Assembly: GCF_031569985.1 (NCBI RefSeq)
Contig: NZ_JAMQKA010000003.1
Span: forward strand, 62,001-126,000
Length of the DNA: 64,000 bases
Reading direction: 5' to 3'
From: JAMQKA01 sp031569985
Lineage (GTDB): Bacteria > Bacteroidota > Rhodothermia > Balneolales > Balneolaceae
In this document: one piece after another, positions 16,014 through 24,853 of the stretch
Numbering within the stretch: position 1 is the first letter of the stretch
Layout of the letters: each line of letters starts with the position of its first letter
Notes under the pieces: generated by a model
The model's input: the letters and a program-made list of their open reading frames with translations, nothing else
Told to the model about the DNA's origin: nothing
The model's database searches: none
Position numbers and translations under genes: made by a program

Positions 16014-17354
16014 ATGAAACGTGGGATAATTGTAGTACTGATTTTAGGGTTCCCCCTGTTACTAAAGGCTCAAACAGACAGCGTTGAAACCATTACCCTG
16101 GAAGAAGCCATTGAGATTGCATTAGAAAACAACTACCAGTTAAAAGTTGCCCAGAATAATTATGAACTTTCCCAAAACCAGGAATTGAGTGAAAAGGCGG
16201 ATTACCTTCCTTCCCTGAACGCCAATATTTCAGGAAACAGAAACGTCGGTCGTACTTTTGATCAGAGCACTGGTTCTATTACGACGGAAACAAACAACTC
16301 CCTTCGTAGCAGCCTCAGTGCGGATATTCCTATTTTCAGTGGCTTTGAAAACCTGCACTCCCTTAAGAGCAGTCAGTTTGATAAGATGTCGAGCGAGGAG
16401 AATCTTGAACGCGTCCGGGAGAATATTATCTTCAACACCGCCAGCAATTATCTTCAGTTTATCTTGGACAAGCAGTTTCTCGAAATAGACCGGGAAAACT
16501 TGGCAGCTTCACAGAAAACATTGGAGCAGGTCCGAGCTCAGGTAGAGGTTGGATCACGTCCCAATGTGGACTTATATAACCAGGAAGCACAGGTTGCCAA
16601 TAACGAGCTTGCGGTTGTTAATTCGGAAAACGCGCTGGAGTCCAGCCGCCTGCAACTGATTCAAACACTGCAGATTGATCCACGCAAAGAATATGAATTT
16701 GTTTCCCCCGATATTGATGGACAGACAATAACAGCCCCGGAATATGATCTGGAAGAGCTGGTCACAACCGCCTTGGAAAATCGTTCTGACCTGCAACGAG
16801 AAAAGTACAATATTGAAGCGATCCGGCACCAGCTCAGTGCAACAAAAGGGAGCTTGTATCCTTCTCTTAGCCTAAGCGGCAACCTCTCCAGCGGTTACTC
16901 AGAACTGCAGCGATCTAGTTTTAATGACCAATTCTTTGACCTGAATATTAACCGCTCAGTGGGCCTCTCCCTGAACATCCCAATTTTTGGCAATCTCAAC
17001 AGGAGAACAAATGTTCAATCTCAGAGAATAAGTTACCGTAATGCCCTGTTGAATCTCCAGGATATTGAACTCCAAATTGTGCAGGAGGTAAACCAGGCAT
17101 ATAACGATTATACCTCATATGTAAAACAGCTTGAATCATCAGAAAAAGCATTGAGAGCTGCCGAGCGTTCCTACGAGACCCAAAGACAGCGATATAATGT
17201 TGGCGCAGGAACGTTGATAGAACTTAGTGACGCAAATGCCCAATATGTGGAGGCACAGGCCAGCAGAGCGCAAGCCCTTTTCCGGCTTATATTTCAACAG
17301 CAGCTGCTTGACTACTACATTGGGAAGCTTAATGAGAATATATCATTAGAATAA
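16014..17354 (+). CDS. TolC-family outer-membrane efflux channel
   Basis: 446 residues with a signal peptide (MKRGIIVVLILGFPLLLKAQ). Two structural repeats of the TolC family are visible: long heptad-rich helices interrupted by amphipathic strands, beginning at LEEAIEIALENNYQLKVAQNN and repeating at LEELVTTALENRSDLQREKYN (about residues 245-265). It should trimerise into an outer-membrane beta-barrel with a periplasmic helical tunnel. Downstream, 45 bp away, is the membrane-fusion adaptor gene, then the ATPase, giving a complete tripartite export set with the permeases upstream. Confidence 0.93.
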   Translation: MKRGIIVVLILGFPLLLKAQTDSVETITLEEAIEIALENNYQLKVAQNNYELSQNQELSEKADYLPSLNANISGNRNVGRTFDQSTGSITTETNNSLRSSLSADIPIFSGFENLHSLKSSQFDKMSSEENLERVRENIIFNTASNYLQFILDKQFLEIDRENLAASQKTLEQVRAQVEVGSRPNVDLYNQEAQVANNELAVVNSENALESSRLQLIQTLQIDPRKEYEFVSPDIDGQTITAPEYDLEELVTTALENRSDLQREKYNIEAIRHQLSATKGSLYPSLSLSGNLSSGYSELQRSSFNDQFFDLNINRSVGLSLNIPIFGNLNRRTNVQSQRISYRNALLNLQDIELQIVQEVNQAYNDYTSYVKQLESSEKALRAAERSYETQRQRYNVGAGTLIELSDANAQYVEAQASRAQALFRLIFQQQLLDYYIGKLNENISLE

Positions 17355-17399
17355 GAGAGCATGTATAAAGAGTGTTAGGCTAAAAAAGAGGTGCTATCT

Positions 17400-18791
17400 A
17401 TGTCAAAAAAAACGAAAACATCACCCACCATGCGGTTGATGATGGTGGGGGGAGTACTCGTAATTCTGGTCGCCGTCGGTGGCTTTGTGGCCAAATCGAT
17501 GGGATGGCTTGGAGGAGAGGGAGAGGGAAAGACCGTGGAAACGGCAAAAGCCAAGTTGAAGACGATTACGCAAATGGTATCAGCATCCGGTAAAATTCAG
17601 CCGGAAGTGGAGGTTATTTTGCGACCAGAAGTATCCGGTGAAATCATCGAGCTGCCCGTCAAAGAGGGCGACTATGTAGCGAAAGATGACCTCTTACTAC
17701 GCATTAAACCGGATATCTATGAGGCCCGTATCGAAGAGACCAATGCTACGCTGCTGACTCAAAAAGCGCGCCTTGAACAGGCCAAAGCCAATCTTTTGGA
17801 AGCAGAATCAACTTACAACCAACAACAACAGCTTTTCGAGAAAGAAGCAATTTCCAGGGCCCAATATATTCAGGCCAAAACTGCCTATGAAGCTCAAAAA
17901 GCTAACTACAAGGCTGCCGAATACCAGGTGCAAAGTATTGAGGCCCAGCTCGACCAGGCAAAAGAAGAGCTTGCAAAAACAACGATCCGGTCACCGCGCG
18001 ATGGCACCATAAGTGCACTGGCTGTGGAAGAGGGCGAACGGGTGCTTGGGCAGACCCAGATGACCGGAACGGAGCTGATGCGGATTTCTAAAATGGACCA
18101 GATGGAAGTAGTGGTGCAGGTCAATGAAAATGATATTGTCAATGTGGCTCCGGGCGACACCACCAATATAGAAGTCGATGCCTACCCAGAACGTATTTTT
18201 AATGGAATTGTAACTGAAATTGCCAACTCTGCTGAGATTACCGGATCGGGCACCAATGAACAGGTTACCAATTACGAGGTGAAAATCAGAATTACAACAC
18301 CTCACAACCTGGACATGGCCGGCAGCCAGGATCTGGTTCAACAGGCTGCGCAGGAGCTACCCGGCAGCGAGTTTGTGCCCAGCTTCAAGCCCGGCATGTC
18401 AGCTACCGTCGATATTGAGACAGAGACCGTATTTAATGTGGTGTCACTTCCGATTCAAGCCGTAACCGTGCGTGACTTTGCCGAGGATAGTACAGGTGTG
18501 AAATCCGATTCCACAAACGTCACTGAATCTGATACTTCGGATACGGACGGTGGCATGGTTATTCCCGAGGAAGATCTCCGCAAGGTTGTCTTTAAGGTGG
18601 AGGATGGCATTGCAAAACGCCAGCAAGTGGAGACCGGCATCAGTGACAACAGCCACATACAGATTCTTTCAGGAATATCGGCTGGAGATGAAATCGTCAT
18701 CGGCAGCTATCGAACACTCTCCCGTGATCTTAAAGACGGGGATAAAGTGAAGGTGGACAACAATCAATTTCAACGATTCGCCCAAAACTAG
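17400..18791 (+). CDS. HlyD/MacA-type periplasmic adaptor (membrane fusion protein)
   Basis: 463 residues. The ATG at 17400 is preceded by AAAAAGAGGTG, a good ribosome site, so the GTG at 17391 is not used. Residues 13-35 form the inner-membrane anchor. A lipoyl half-motif follows (IIELPVKEGDYVAKDDLLLRI), then a long coiled-coil hairpin rich in Ala, Gln and Glu (about residues 100-195), the second lipoyl half (TIRSPRDGTISALAVEEGERV) and beta-barrel domains. An unusual acidic Ser/Thr/Asp linker (about residues 360-390) interrupts the last domain. The adaptor joins the FtsX-type permeases to the TolC-like channel. It ends 5 bp before the ATPase gene. Confidence 0.92.
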   Translation: MSKKTKTSPTMRLMMVGGVLVILVAVGGFVAKSMGWLGGEGEGKTVETAKAKLKTITQMVSASGKIQPEVEVILRPEVSGEIIELPVKEGDYVAKDDLLLRIKPDIYEARIEETNATLLTQKARLEQAKANLLEAESTYNQQQQLFEKEAISRAQYIQAKTAYEAQKANYKAAEYQVQSIEAQLDQAKEELAKTTIRSPRDGTISALAVEEGERVLGQTQMTGTELMRISKMDQMEVVVQVNENDIVNVAPGDTTNIEVDAYPERIFNGIVTEIANSAEITGSGTNEQVTNYEVKIRITTPHNLDMAGSQDLVQQAAQELPGSEFVPSFKPGMSATVDIETETVFNVVSLPIQAVTVRDFAEDSTGVKSDSTNVTESDTSDTDGGMVIPEEDLRKVVFKVEDGIAKRQQVETGISDNSHIQILSGISAGDEIVIGSYRTLSRDLKDGDKVKVDNNQFQRFAQN

Positions 18792-18796
18792 TAGCT

Positions 18797-19528
18797 ATGA
18801 AAAGAGCAGTAATTGAGATCCGTGATCTTACCAAGATTTACCTGATGGGGAACAACGAAGTTCGGGCCCTCGACGGTGTCTCTTTCGATGTAAAAGAGAA
18901 CGAATACATTGCCATTATGGGACCATCCGGTTCTGGTAAGTCAACGCTGATGAACCTAATCGGATGTCTGGATACGCCTACATCCGGCAAATATATTTTA
19001 AATAACCAGGATGTAAGTGAACTGGAGGATGCGGAGCTGGCAGAGGTGCGAAACCGGGAGATCGGGTTCGTTTTCCAGACATTTAACCTGCTACCGAGAA
19101 CCAACTGCCTGGCAAACGTGGAACTACCCTTGATTTACGCCGGTGTCAAGTCCTCCGAACGCCACGAGAGGGCAGCAAAAACGCTCACACGCGTTGGACT
19201 TGGCGACAGAATGGACCACAGACCCAATGAACTTTCCGGTGGCCAGCGGCAGCGCGTGGCAATTGCCCGGGCACTGGTTAACAACCCTTCGATACTGCTT
19301 GCCGATGAGCCGACAGGGAACCTGGATACCAAAACCGGGGAAGAGATTATGCTCCTTTTCGAAGAACTACATCGAATGGGAAATACGATCCTGGTGGTTA
19401 CTCACGAAGACGAAATCGCAAATCACGCCCGCCGCATCGTCAGGCTTCGTGATGGAAAAATTGAACGTGACGACAAGGTTGAAAATCCCGAATTGGCGAA
19501 CCTGGAAATAAACGTCACCCCGGCGTAA
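18797..19528 (+). CDS. LolD/MacB-type ABC transporter ATPase
   Basis: 243 residues. Walker A GPSGSGKST (residues 42-50), Q-loop FVFQTFNLLPR, signature LSGGQRQRVAIARAL and Walker B LLADEPTGNLD are all intact. The segment NLLPRTNCLANVELPLIYAGV is characteristic of the MacB/LolD/FtsE group, which power FtsX-type permeases. It should drive the two permeases encoded at 11602 and 12859. It is the last gene of the tolC-type / adaptor / ATPase operon. The substrate could be a lipoprotein, peptide, siderophore or drug; nothing in the sequence decides. Confidence 0.94.
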   Translation: MKRAVIEIRDLTKIYLMGNNEVRALDGVSFDVKENEYIAIMGPSGSGKSTLMNLIGCLDTPTSGKYILNNQDVSELEDAELAEVRNREIGFVFQTFNLLPRTNCLANVELPLIYAGVKSSERHERAAKTLTRVGLGDRMDHRPNELSGGQRQRVAIARALVNNPSILLADEPTGNLDTKTGEEIMLLFEELHRMGNTILVVTHEDEIANHARRIVRLRDGKIERDDKVENPELANLEINVTPA

Positions 19529-19686
19529 TTGAGTAACTCAAATGTAATTCCGGTGAATCATTTAAACAGGCAATGCCGTATATTTTATTGATCTTTTATT
19601 TTTAGAAATCAATCTATTCTGTTTTATTACTGCCGGATATGATCTGTACATGCATCACGTTACATTAAATTCTTAAGTACTGCATT

Positions 19687-20313
19687 TTGAGTTATACTTC
19701 CAATAATTATAGTCCCAACACTGCGTTCTCAATTTTCCCACCTGCTGTAAAGCATCTGCTTATCATCAATGGCCTGTTTTTTGTGGGATTAAGTACCCCC
19801 GTAGTGGGACAGTTTTTATTCCAATTCGGTGCGTTATGGCCCATTGGATCCGGTCTCTTTCAGCCCTGGCAGCTTGTTACCTACATGTTTCTGCACGGGG
19901 GATTTGGCCATATCTTTATGAACCTTTTTGCACTCTGGATGTTTGGCCAGGCGATTGAAAATTTCTGGGGAACCAAGCGTTTTGTGTACTATTACTTTCT
20001 TACCGGAATCGGAGCCGCTCTGCTGCACATGTTCATTGGCGGGGGTGGAGCACCTACCGTTGGGGCTTCTGGCGCTGTATATGGCATCTTGCTTGCTTTT
20101 GGTATGATGTTCCCCGAACGGCCCATCATGCTCCTTATTCCACCGATCCCGATTAAAGCAAAATACTTTGTATTGATTTTCGGGGGGTTGGAACTCTTCA
20201 ACGGGGTGGTCGGTACTGCTACCGGCGTCGCTCATTTTGCGCACCTGGGTGGAATGCTGGTGGGCTATATCCTTATCAAATATTGGGGACTCAAAGGTGA
20301 AAGGTACTATTAA
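19687..20313 (+). CDS. Rhomboid-family intramembrane serine protease
   Basis: 208 residues with six membrane segments. Catalytic features are present: the HGGFGHIFMNLFALWMFG segment in helix 2 (His and Asn of the oxyanion region), the catalytic serine in GASGAVYG, and the catalytic histidine in the last helix (AHFAHLGGMLVGY). It cleaves within membrane helices of substrate proteins in the inner membrane. The start is TTG at 19687: an in-frame stop lies at 19666, and no ATG occurs before the first membrane segment. Monocistronic, with a shared bidirectional terminator downstream. Confidence 0.9.
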   Translation: MSYTSNNYSPNTAFSIFPPAVKHLLIINGLFFVGLSTPVVGQFLFQFGALWPIGSGLFQPWQLVTYMFLHGGFGHIFMNLFALWMFGQAIENFWGTKRFVYYYFLTGIGAALLHMFIGGGGAPTVGASGAVYGILLAFGMMFPERPIMLLIPPIPIKAKYFVLIFGGLELFNGVVGTATGVAHFAHLGGMLVGYILIKYWGLKGERYY

Positions 20314-20390
20314 AACATTTTTTAAGTATCCTTATAACTTGATGTAATACTTAGGGAAGAAGGCTTTGCAAAACCGTGGTATATAAAACC

Positions 20391-20471
20391 GTCATCGCGT
20401 CCGCCGGCTGGTGGCTTGGGGCGTGGCGATCCCCACACGAGGGGAGATTGCCGCATTCCGTTCGCAATGAC
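20391..20471. repeat. Paired inverted GTCAT...GATC intergenic element (copy 3)
   Basis: The left end begins GTCATCGCGTCC and runs to GGCGATCCCC; the right end, GGGGAGATTGCCGC to GTTCGCAATGAC, is the inverted partner. It follows the GTCATTGCGA variant of the skeleton, different from copies 1 and 2 (GTCATCCTG) and from copy 4 (GTCATCTCGA). It lies in the 330-bp spacer between convergent genes, which holds no gene; a 67-codon frame over it is a repeat translation. Confidence 0.65.
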
Positions 20472-20552
20472 ACCAAAGTATTTCATGGCCCTCAGGAAAT
20501 AACTTTGCTTGCTCGCATAGTTATCTTCTTCGCTCGTTTAAGAGCGATCATT

Positions 20553-20598
20553 AAAAAAGCGCTGCTTCGCATCAAATAATTTCGAAGCAGCGCTTTTT
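20553..20598. terminator. Bidirectional intrinsic terminator between the rhomboid gene and ppa
   Basis: AAAGCGCTGCTTCG (20556-20569) pairs with CGAAGCAGCGCTTT (20583-20596), a strong GC-rich stem. A-runs on the left and T-runs on the right make it usable from both strands. It lies between convergent genes, 240 bp after the rhomboid gene and 46 bp beyond the ppa stop. Confidence 0.85.
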
Positions 20599-20643
20599 AC
20601 ATTCTGTACTAACGCAATGCGTATGATCTCCGTAGCCAGTTAA

Positions 20644-21258
20644 CTACTTGCCAAACGCCTGGTCATAGTCTTCGGTAGAAGCATCAATAACTTTCAGTGC
20701 TTTCTCCTTATTATATACCTCTTCAACGGTAACGGTTTTTTCTTCACCCTGTACCAGTTTGTAGGTAGCAAAGTAGTGACGGAGACGCTGCCTGATATTT
20801 TCGGGCAGATCAGAAATATCATGCGCATCTGACCAAAATTTATCATTGTTCAGCACCGCAATGATCTTATCGTCGGCTTCTCCATTGTCAATCATATGGA
20901 TGCCACCGACGACTCGGGCCGTCAGGATAACCTCGGATTTGCTAATGGGACGTTCACTCAACACGCAGATATCGAGAGGATCGTGATCTCCCATATCAGT
21001 GTATTCAGAGAGTGCGCCGACCCGGTTTCCACAGTACGTGCGGGGGATGAACCCGTAAAGGGAGGGGGGAAGGGATGAGCTCTGCTGCGGTCGGTCCACA
21101 CGCAGGTAGCCCGTGGCTTTGTCAACTTCATACTTCACCAGGTCAAACGGGGTTATTTCGATGAATGCATTAATAATTCCGGATTCGACATTGCCAGTTT
21201 CCAGACCATGCCATGGGTGAGGTCGCCAGCGATAAAAAGGATCGGGAAAATTAGTCAT
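20644..21258 (-). CDS. ppa: Inorganic pyrophosphatase (family I)
   Basis: 204 residues. The active-site signature is DMGDHDPLDICV, with the three metal-binding aspartates, and the surrounding pattern (PPSLYGFIPRTYCG, an EVILTARVVGGIHMID segment and a DKIIAVLNND strand) is that of the family I cytoplasmic enzyme. It hydrolyses the pyrophosphate released by polymerases, aminoacyl-tRNA synthetases and other activating enzymes. It is slightly longer than the E. coli protein because of an N-terminal extension (PFYRWRPHPWHGLE), which is seen in the eukaryotic-like and Bacteroidota branch. Transcribed alone, ending at the bidirectional terminator. Confidence 0.94.
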   Translation of the reverse strand: MTNFPDPFYRWRPHPWHGLETGNVESGIINAFIEITPFDLVKYEVDKATGYLRVDRPQQSSSLPPSLYGFIPRTYCGNRVGALSEYTDMGDHDPLDICVLSERPISKSEVILTARVVGGIHMIDNGEADDKIIAVLNNDKFWSDAHDISDLPENIRQRLRHYFATYKLVQGEEKTVTVEEVYNKEKALKVIDASTEDYDQAFGK

Positions 21259-21420
21259 TTATATAAATTTTTCTGAATTATGGATGATAACAAGTTATGG
21301 ATCATAACTCGGGCGAAAGATAGTTTTTTGAAGAGTAAATATCTTCCTATTCTCGACATTGATTTTTATTAACAGGTTTGCATCCTGAAAAGTCCAAAAA
21401 GTTTAGATATTCGGTATAAT

Positions 21421-21456
21421 TTGACAAGACATCCTGTCTTAAAAACAATATCTTTG
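21421..21456 (+). promoter_or_regulatory. Candidate promoter of purB
   Basis: TTGACA at 21421-21426 is followed after 17 bp by AACAAT (21444-21449), and TATCTTTG (21449-21456) matches the Bacteroidota -7 consensus TANNTTTG. Either reading places transcription start about 25 to 30 bp before the purB ATG. Seen by eye only; the two readings are alternatives. Confidence 0.3.
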
Positions 21457-21485
21457 GCTCTAATTCAAACCAACTAAACAGTTTC

Positions 21486-22781
21486 ATGATTGATCGATAT
21501 TCGCGTAAGGAGATGGCAGAAATATGGACCGACGAAAGTCAATTCCAGGCATGGCTGGATGTAGAACTGGCCGCCTGCTGGGCCTGGAGCCAGTTGGGAC
21601 ACATTCCTGAGGAAGACGTTGAAAAGCTCTATGAGAAAGCCACTTTTGATGTGGACCGCATAAAAGAGATTGAGAAGGAGACACGTCACGATGTGGTTGC
21701 CTTTACCCGATCCGTGTCTGAGTCGCTCGGTGATGAAAAGAAGTGGGTACACTATGGGCTGACCTCCACCGATGTAGTCGATACGGCGCAGGGTGTGCGC
21801 CTGAAACGGGCGAATGAAATTATGAAAGAGGATATCGAGCATATCATTGATGTGTTGGCGGCCAAGGCCAAAGAGCACAAATATACCGTCATGATGGGGC
21901 GTACCCATGGCGTGCATGCCGAACCGACGACATTCGGACTGAAGTGTGCGCTCTGGTATGCTGAGATGAAGCGGAACCTGGAGCGTTTTGAAAAAGCGGC
22001 TTCAGATGTAGAATTTGGAAAAATGAGCGGTTCCGTCGGTACATTTGCCAACATTCCGCCGGAAGTGGAAGAGTTGGTTTGCGAGAGACTGGGCCTGCAA
22101 CCGGCGCCTATTTCCACCCAAACACTCCAGCGCGACCGTCATGCGCATTACATCGCCACGCTGGCCTTGATCGGCTCTACGCTGGAAAAGATGGCCGTTG
22201 AGGTGCGCCACCTGCAGCGAAGCGAAGTGCGAGAGGCAGAAGAGTTTTTCAGAAAAGGGCAGAAGGGGTCCTCGTCGATGCCACACAAGCGAAATCCCGT
22301 GGGATCCGAAAATATCAGTGGATGCTCGCGTGTACTCCGCGGTTATATGATGACTTCCTACGAGAATATCCCGCTCTGGCATGAGCGTGATATCTCGCAT
22401 TCTTCTGTTGAACGAATTGTCTTCCCCGACGCCACTATTTTGCTGGATTACATGTTGAATCGATTTTCCGGTATTATTGAGAAACTTACGGTCTACGAGG
22501 AGAACATGGAGGAAAATATCTACAAAACCTTTGGGCTGACTTTCTCCCAGCGCCTGCTGCACCTGCTGATCGACAAGGGTATGTCACGCGAGAAAGCGTA
22601 TGATACGGTGCAGCCACTGGCGATGCAGTCGTGGGAAGAGAAGAAAATGTTCCGTGATCTTGTAGAAGAGAACGATACGATCACGGAAAATCTCACCGAA
22701 AAACAGATCGATGAGGCGTTCGACTTGGACCATCACACCAAAAATGTAGATCGTATATTTAAGCGGGTGGGATTGGAATAA
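21486..22781 (+). CDS. purB: Adenylosuccinate lyase
   Basis: 431 residues. Fumarase/aspartase-superfamily signature GSSSMPHKRNP at residues 261-271, with the mobile-loop serine; the catalytic histidine is in GRTHGVHAEPTTFG (His141), and LTSTDVVDTAQ forms the third conserved region. It catalyses two steps of purine synthesis: SAICAR to AICAR plus fumarate, and adenylosuccinate to AMP plus fumarate. It resembles the shorter Bacillus-type enzymes. Probably monocistronic: a 101-bp gap precedes the next gene. Confidence 0.96.
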   Translation: MIDRYSRKEMAEIWTDESQFQAWLDVELAACWAWSQLGHIPEEDVEKLYEKATFDVDRIKEIEKETRHDVVAFTRSVSESLGDEKKWVHYGLTSTDVVDTAQGVRLKRANEIMKEDIEHIIDVLAAKAKEHKYTVMMGRTHGVHAEPTTFGLKCALWYAEMKRNLERFEKAASDVEFGKMSGSVGTFANIPPEVEELVCERLGLQPAPISTQTLQRDRHAHYIATLALIGSTLEKMAVEVRHLQRSEVREAEEFFRKGQKGSSSMPHKRNPVGSENISGCSRVLRGYMMTSYENIPLWHERDISHSSVERIVFPDATILLDYMLNRFSGIIEKLTVYEENMEENIYKTFGLTFSQRLLHLLIDKGMSREKAYDTVQPLAMQSWEEKKMFRDLVEENDTITENLTEKQIDEAFDLDHHTKNVDRIFKRVGLE

Positions 22782-22882
22782 CCAAGGTAAATATCGCTTC
22801 TTTCAGCAGGATTGAGAGTAGCTGAAAAGTCAAGAAGACTCCGGCAATCGTGATCATTAATTTAATCCAAAGGGTAAAAATC

Positions 22883-23683
22883 ATGAAGCTATTTAACATT
22901 ACGGTTTTAGGGGTTATCCTACTGCTAACCGGTATAGCCCATTACCAGGATTCACCAAGCGAATCTGAAACTGGCGAGTGGATCCCAATCTTCAACGGCG
23001 AAAACCTGGAGGGGTGGACGCCCAAATTTGCCGGACACAAGCTGGGGGTCAACTACAAGAACACGTTTCGAGTAGAGGATGAGCTGTTAAAGGCTTCATA
23101 TGAGAACTATGACCAGTTTAACGGCGCGTTTGGTCACTTGTACTACAAGACGCCCTACTCCCACTACAAAATTCGAGCGGAGTATCGTTTTGTGGGGGAA
23201 CAGGTTCCGGGTGCTCCCGAATGGGCCTGGCGCAACAGTGGACTCAAACTCCACAGCCAGCCGCCGGAAACAATGGGCCTAGACCAGATGTCGCCAGTCT
23301 CCATTGAAGTACAACTGCTTGGCGGAAACGGCACGGACAAACGAACCACGGCCAATATGTGCTCAATGGGAACGCACGTGGTTATGGATGGCGAGCTAAT
23401 TACGCAACATTGTGTAAACTCACAGTCTGACACATATCATGGTGACCAGTGGGTCACAGTGGTCGCGGAGGTCCGGGGGGGTGAACTCTTTCGTCATTTT
23501 GTGAACGGGGAAGAAGTGTTGAGCTACAGTGACCTACAGTATGACACAGAGGATCCAAACGCCCAAAAGTTGATCAAAGAAGGACAAGAAAATCTCCTGA
23601 TCGACAATGGATATATTTCGCTCCAGGCCGAAAGCCACCCGGTTCATTTTCGTTCGGTAGAGATCCTGCCGCTGGACAAATAG
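22883..23683 (+). CDS. Secreted DUF1080 (3-keto-disaccharide hydrolase-like) protein
   Basis: 266 residues from ATG 22883; an upstream GTG (22850) is in frame but adds non-signal residues. A signal peptide (MKLFNITVLGVILLLTGIAH) precedes a single DUF1080 jelly-roll domain: WIPIFNGENLEGWTPK, then FGHLYYKTPYSHYKIRAEYRF, and WRNSGLKLHSQPP, with the conserved C-terminal SLQAESHPVHFRSVEILPL. The domain is concanavalin-like, and members have been characterised as 3-keto-glycoside hydrolases; other members may only bind sugars. Two cysteines (MCS and QHCVN) could pair in the periplasm. The stop codon is followed by a strong hairpin, so this gene may be separated from the luxE-like gene. Confidence 0.85.
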   Translation: MKLFNITVLGVILLLTGIAHYQDSPSESETGEWIPIFNGENLEGWTPKFAGHKLGVNYKNTFRVEDELLKASYENYDQFNGAFGHLYYKTPYSHYKIRAEYRFVGEQVPGAPEWAWRNSGLKLHSQPPETMGLDQMSPVSIEVQLLGGNGTDKRTTANMCSMGTHVVMDGELITQHCVNSQSDTYHGDQWVTVVAEVRGGELFRHFVNGEEVLSYSDLQYDTEDPNAQKLIKEGQENLLIDNGYISLQAESHPVHFRSVEILPLDK

Positions 23684-23694
23684 TGAATTCAAAA

Positions 23695-23735
23695 AAGAAT
23701 GTGCGACGCACTTCTCAAGTGCGTCGCACATTCTT
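23695..23735. terminator. 19-bp perfect hairpin between the DUF1080 and luxE-like genes
   Basis: Bases 23695-23713 pair perfectly with 23717-23735 around a CTC loop (core GTGCGACGCACTT). On the plus strand it is not followed by a T-run; on the minus strand it is followed by TTTTTT. It may attenuate read-through from the DUF1080 gene or be a dispersed palindrome. It rules out the GTG at 23683 as the real start of the downstream gene. Confidence 0.6.
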
Positions 23736-23754
23736 GAATAAATGTATACAACCA

Positions 23755-24738
23755 ATGACCGCTTGGAAGCAGCTAATTTTTGATGAGGAGATTGATTTTT
23801 CAAAGAAGCTAGAAAAAGTATACCACTACCAGAAAGAAAATAACGCCGTTTACCGGAGATTTTGCGACGCGTTATCCTACGAGTTTGATCCTGATAATAA
23901 GCCCCCGCTATTACCGATCCAGGCATTTAAGGATGCGGTTGTGACCTGTAAGCCCCGGCAGAAGCCAGATCTCGTGTTTCAAAGCAGCGGTACTTCCGGG
24001 ATGGAACGAAGCCGGCACCTTGTGGCTGATGAAGAGCTGTACCAGGAATCATTGCGAAGAGGTTTTGAGCAGTTTTACGACCTTGGAAACGCTGTTATTT
24101 GGGCGTATACACCGGGTTATTCGGAGAATCCGGACTCCTCACTACTCTGGATGCTGCACGAGCTGATAAAAGAGGACGCGTCCGGTTCGAGCCATTTTTT
24201 ACCTCTCGATGAACCCCTGGATAAAGAAGACATTAAAAAGGTAACTGACCAGGGGAAACAGCTTTTTCTATTTGGAGCTGCATTTGGGCTCTTGGATCTG
24301 TTGGAGATGGAATCACCCGAACTGCCGGGTAACAGCATCGTTATTGAGACCGGCGGAATGAAAACACACCGGCGCGAGTTGGAAAAGGAGGAGCTGCACC
24401 GGCGACTGGCGGAGGGCTTTGGTCTGCATCCCAATCGCATCCACTCTGAATATGGCATGTGTGAACTGCTCAGCCAGGCCTATGCCACAGGCGGACAGTG
24501 GTTCCAAACGCCGCCCTGGATGGAGGTCTCGGTCTGGAATCCAGAAAACCCGCTGTCTGAGATGCCGCCATTCCAGGAGGGGTTGATCGGTATCACTGAT
24601 CTTGCGAATGTGCATTCCTGTTCGTTTGTATTGACAGGAGACAGGGGAGTTCGTCACAAGGACGGCCGGTTTAAAGTACTGGGACGTTGGAATCCCAAAG
24701 ATCTGCGAGGATGTAACTTTTTGATAGATGAAGATTAA
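23755..24738 (+). CDS. LuxE-like acyl-protein synthetase / acyl-adenylating enzyme
   Basis: 327 residues from ATG 23755. The frame is open from 23683, but that part only translates the hairpin, so the later Met is chosen. An ANL-superfamily phosphate-binding loop (FQSSGTSGMERSRH, about residues 76-89) and a later TGG / E-Y-G-M-C motif (IETGGMKTHRRE; SEYGMCELLSQAY) show an AMP-forming acyl-activating enzyme of the LuxE type. In luminous bacteria LuxE activates fatty acids and passes them to LuxC. No luxA, luxB or luxD is nearby. The pair probably handles an acyl intermediate for another pathway, for example aldehyde, wax or pigment chemistry. The luxC-like gene follows after 115 bp. Confidence 0.8.
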   Translation: MTAWKQLIFDEEIDFSKKLEKVYHYQKENNAVYRRFCDALSYEFDPDNKPPLLPIQAFKDAVVTCKPRQKPDLVFQSSGTSGMERSRHLVADEELYQESLRRGFEQFYDLGNAVIWAYTPGYSENPDSSLLWMLHELIKEDASGSSHFLPLDEPLDKEDIKKVTDQGKQLFLFGAAFGLLDLLEMESPELPGNSIVIETGGMKTHRRELEKEELHRRLAEGFGLHPNRIHSEYGMCELLSQAYATGGQWFQTPPWMEVSVWNPENPLSEMPPFQEGLIGITDLANVHSCSFVLTGDRGVRHKDGRFKVLGRWNPKDLRGCNFLIDED

Positions 24739-24853
24739 CAAATGTCAGAATTAAACTACCCGTTACGAGGGAGTTGGGCTCTCGGTAATGGTGCTTAACA
24801 TCCTCCCAGTGTTTTCTGTAATTTTGATGCTTGTAAATTGAAGAATTATCAGT

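Noticed and set aside
23683..23754. GTG start of the luxE-like gene overlapping the DUF1080 stop
   Set aside because: The added residues only translate a perfect hairpin; the conserved part begins after the ATG at 23755.
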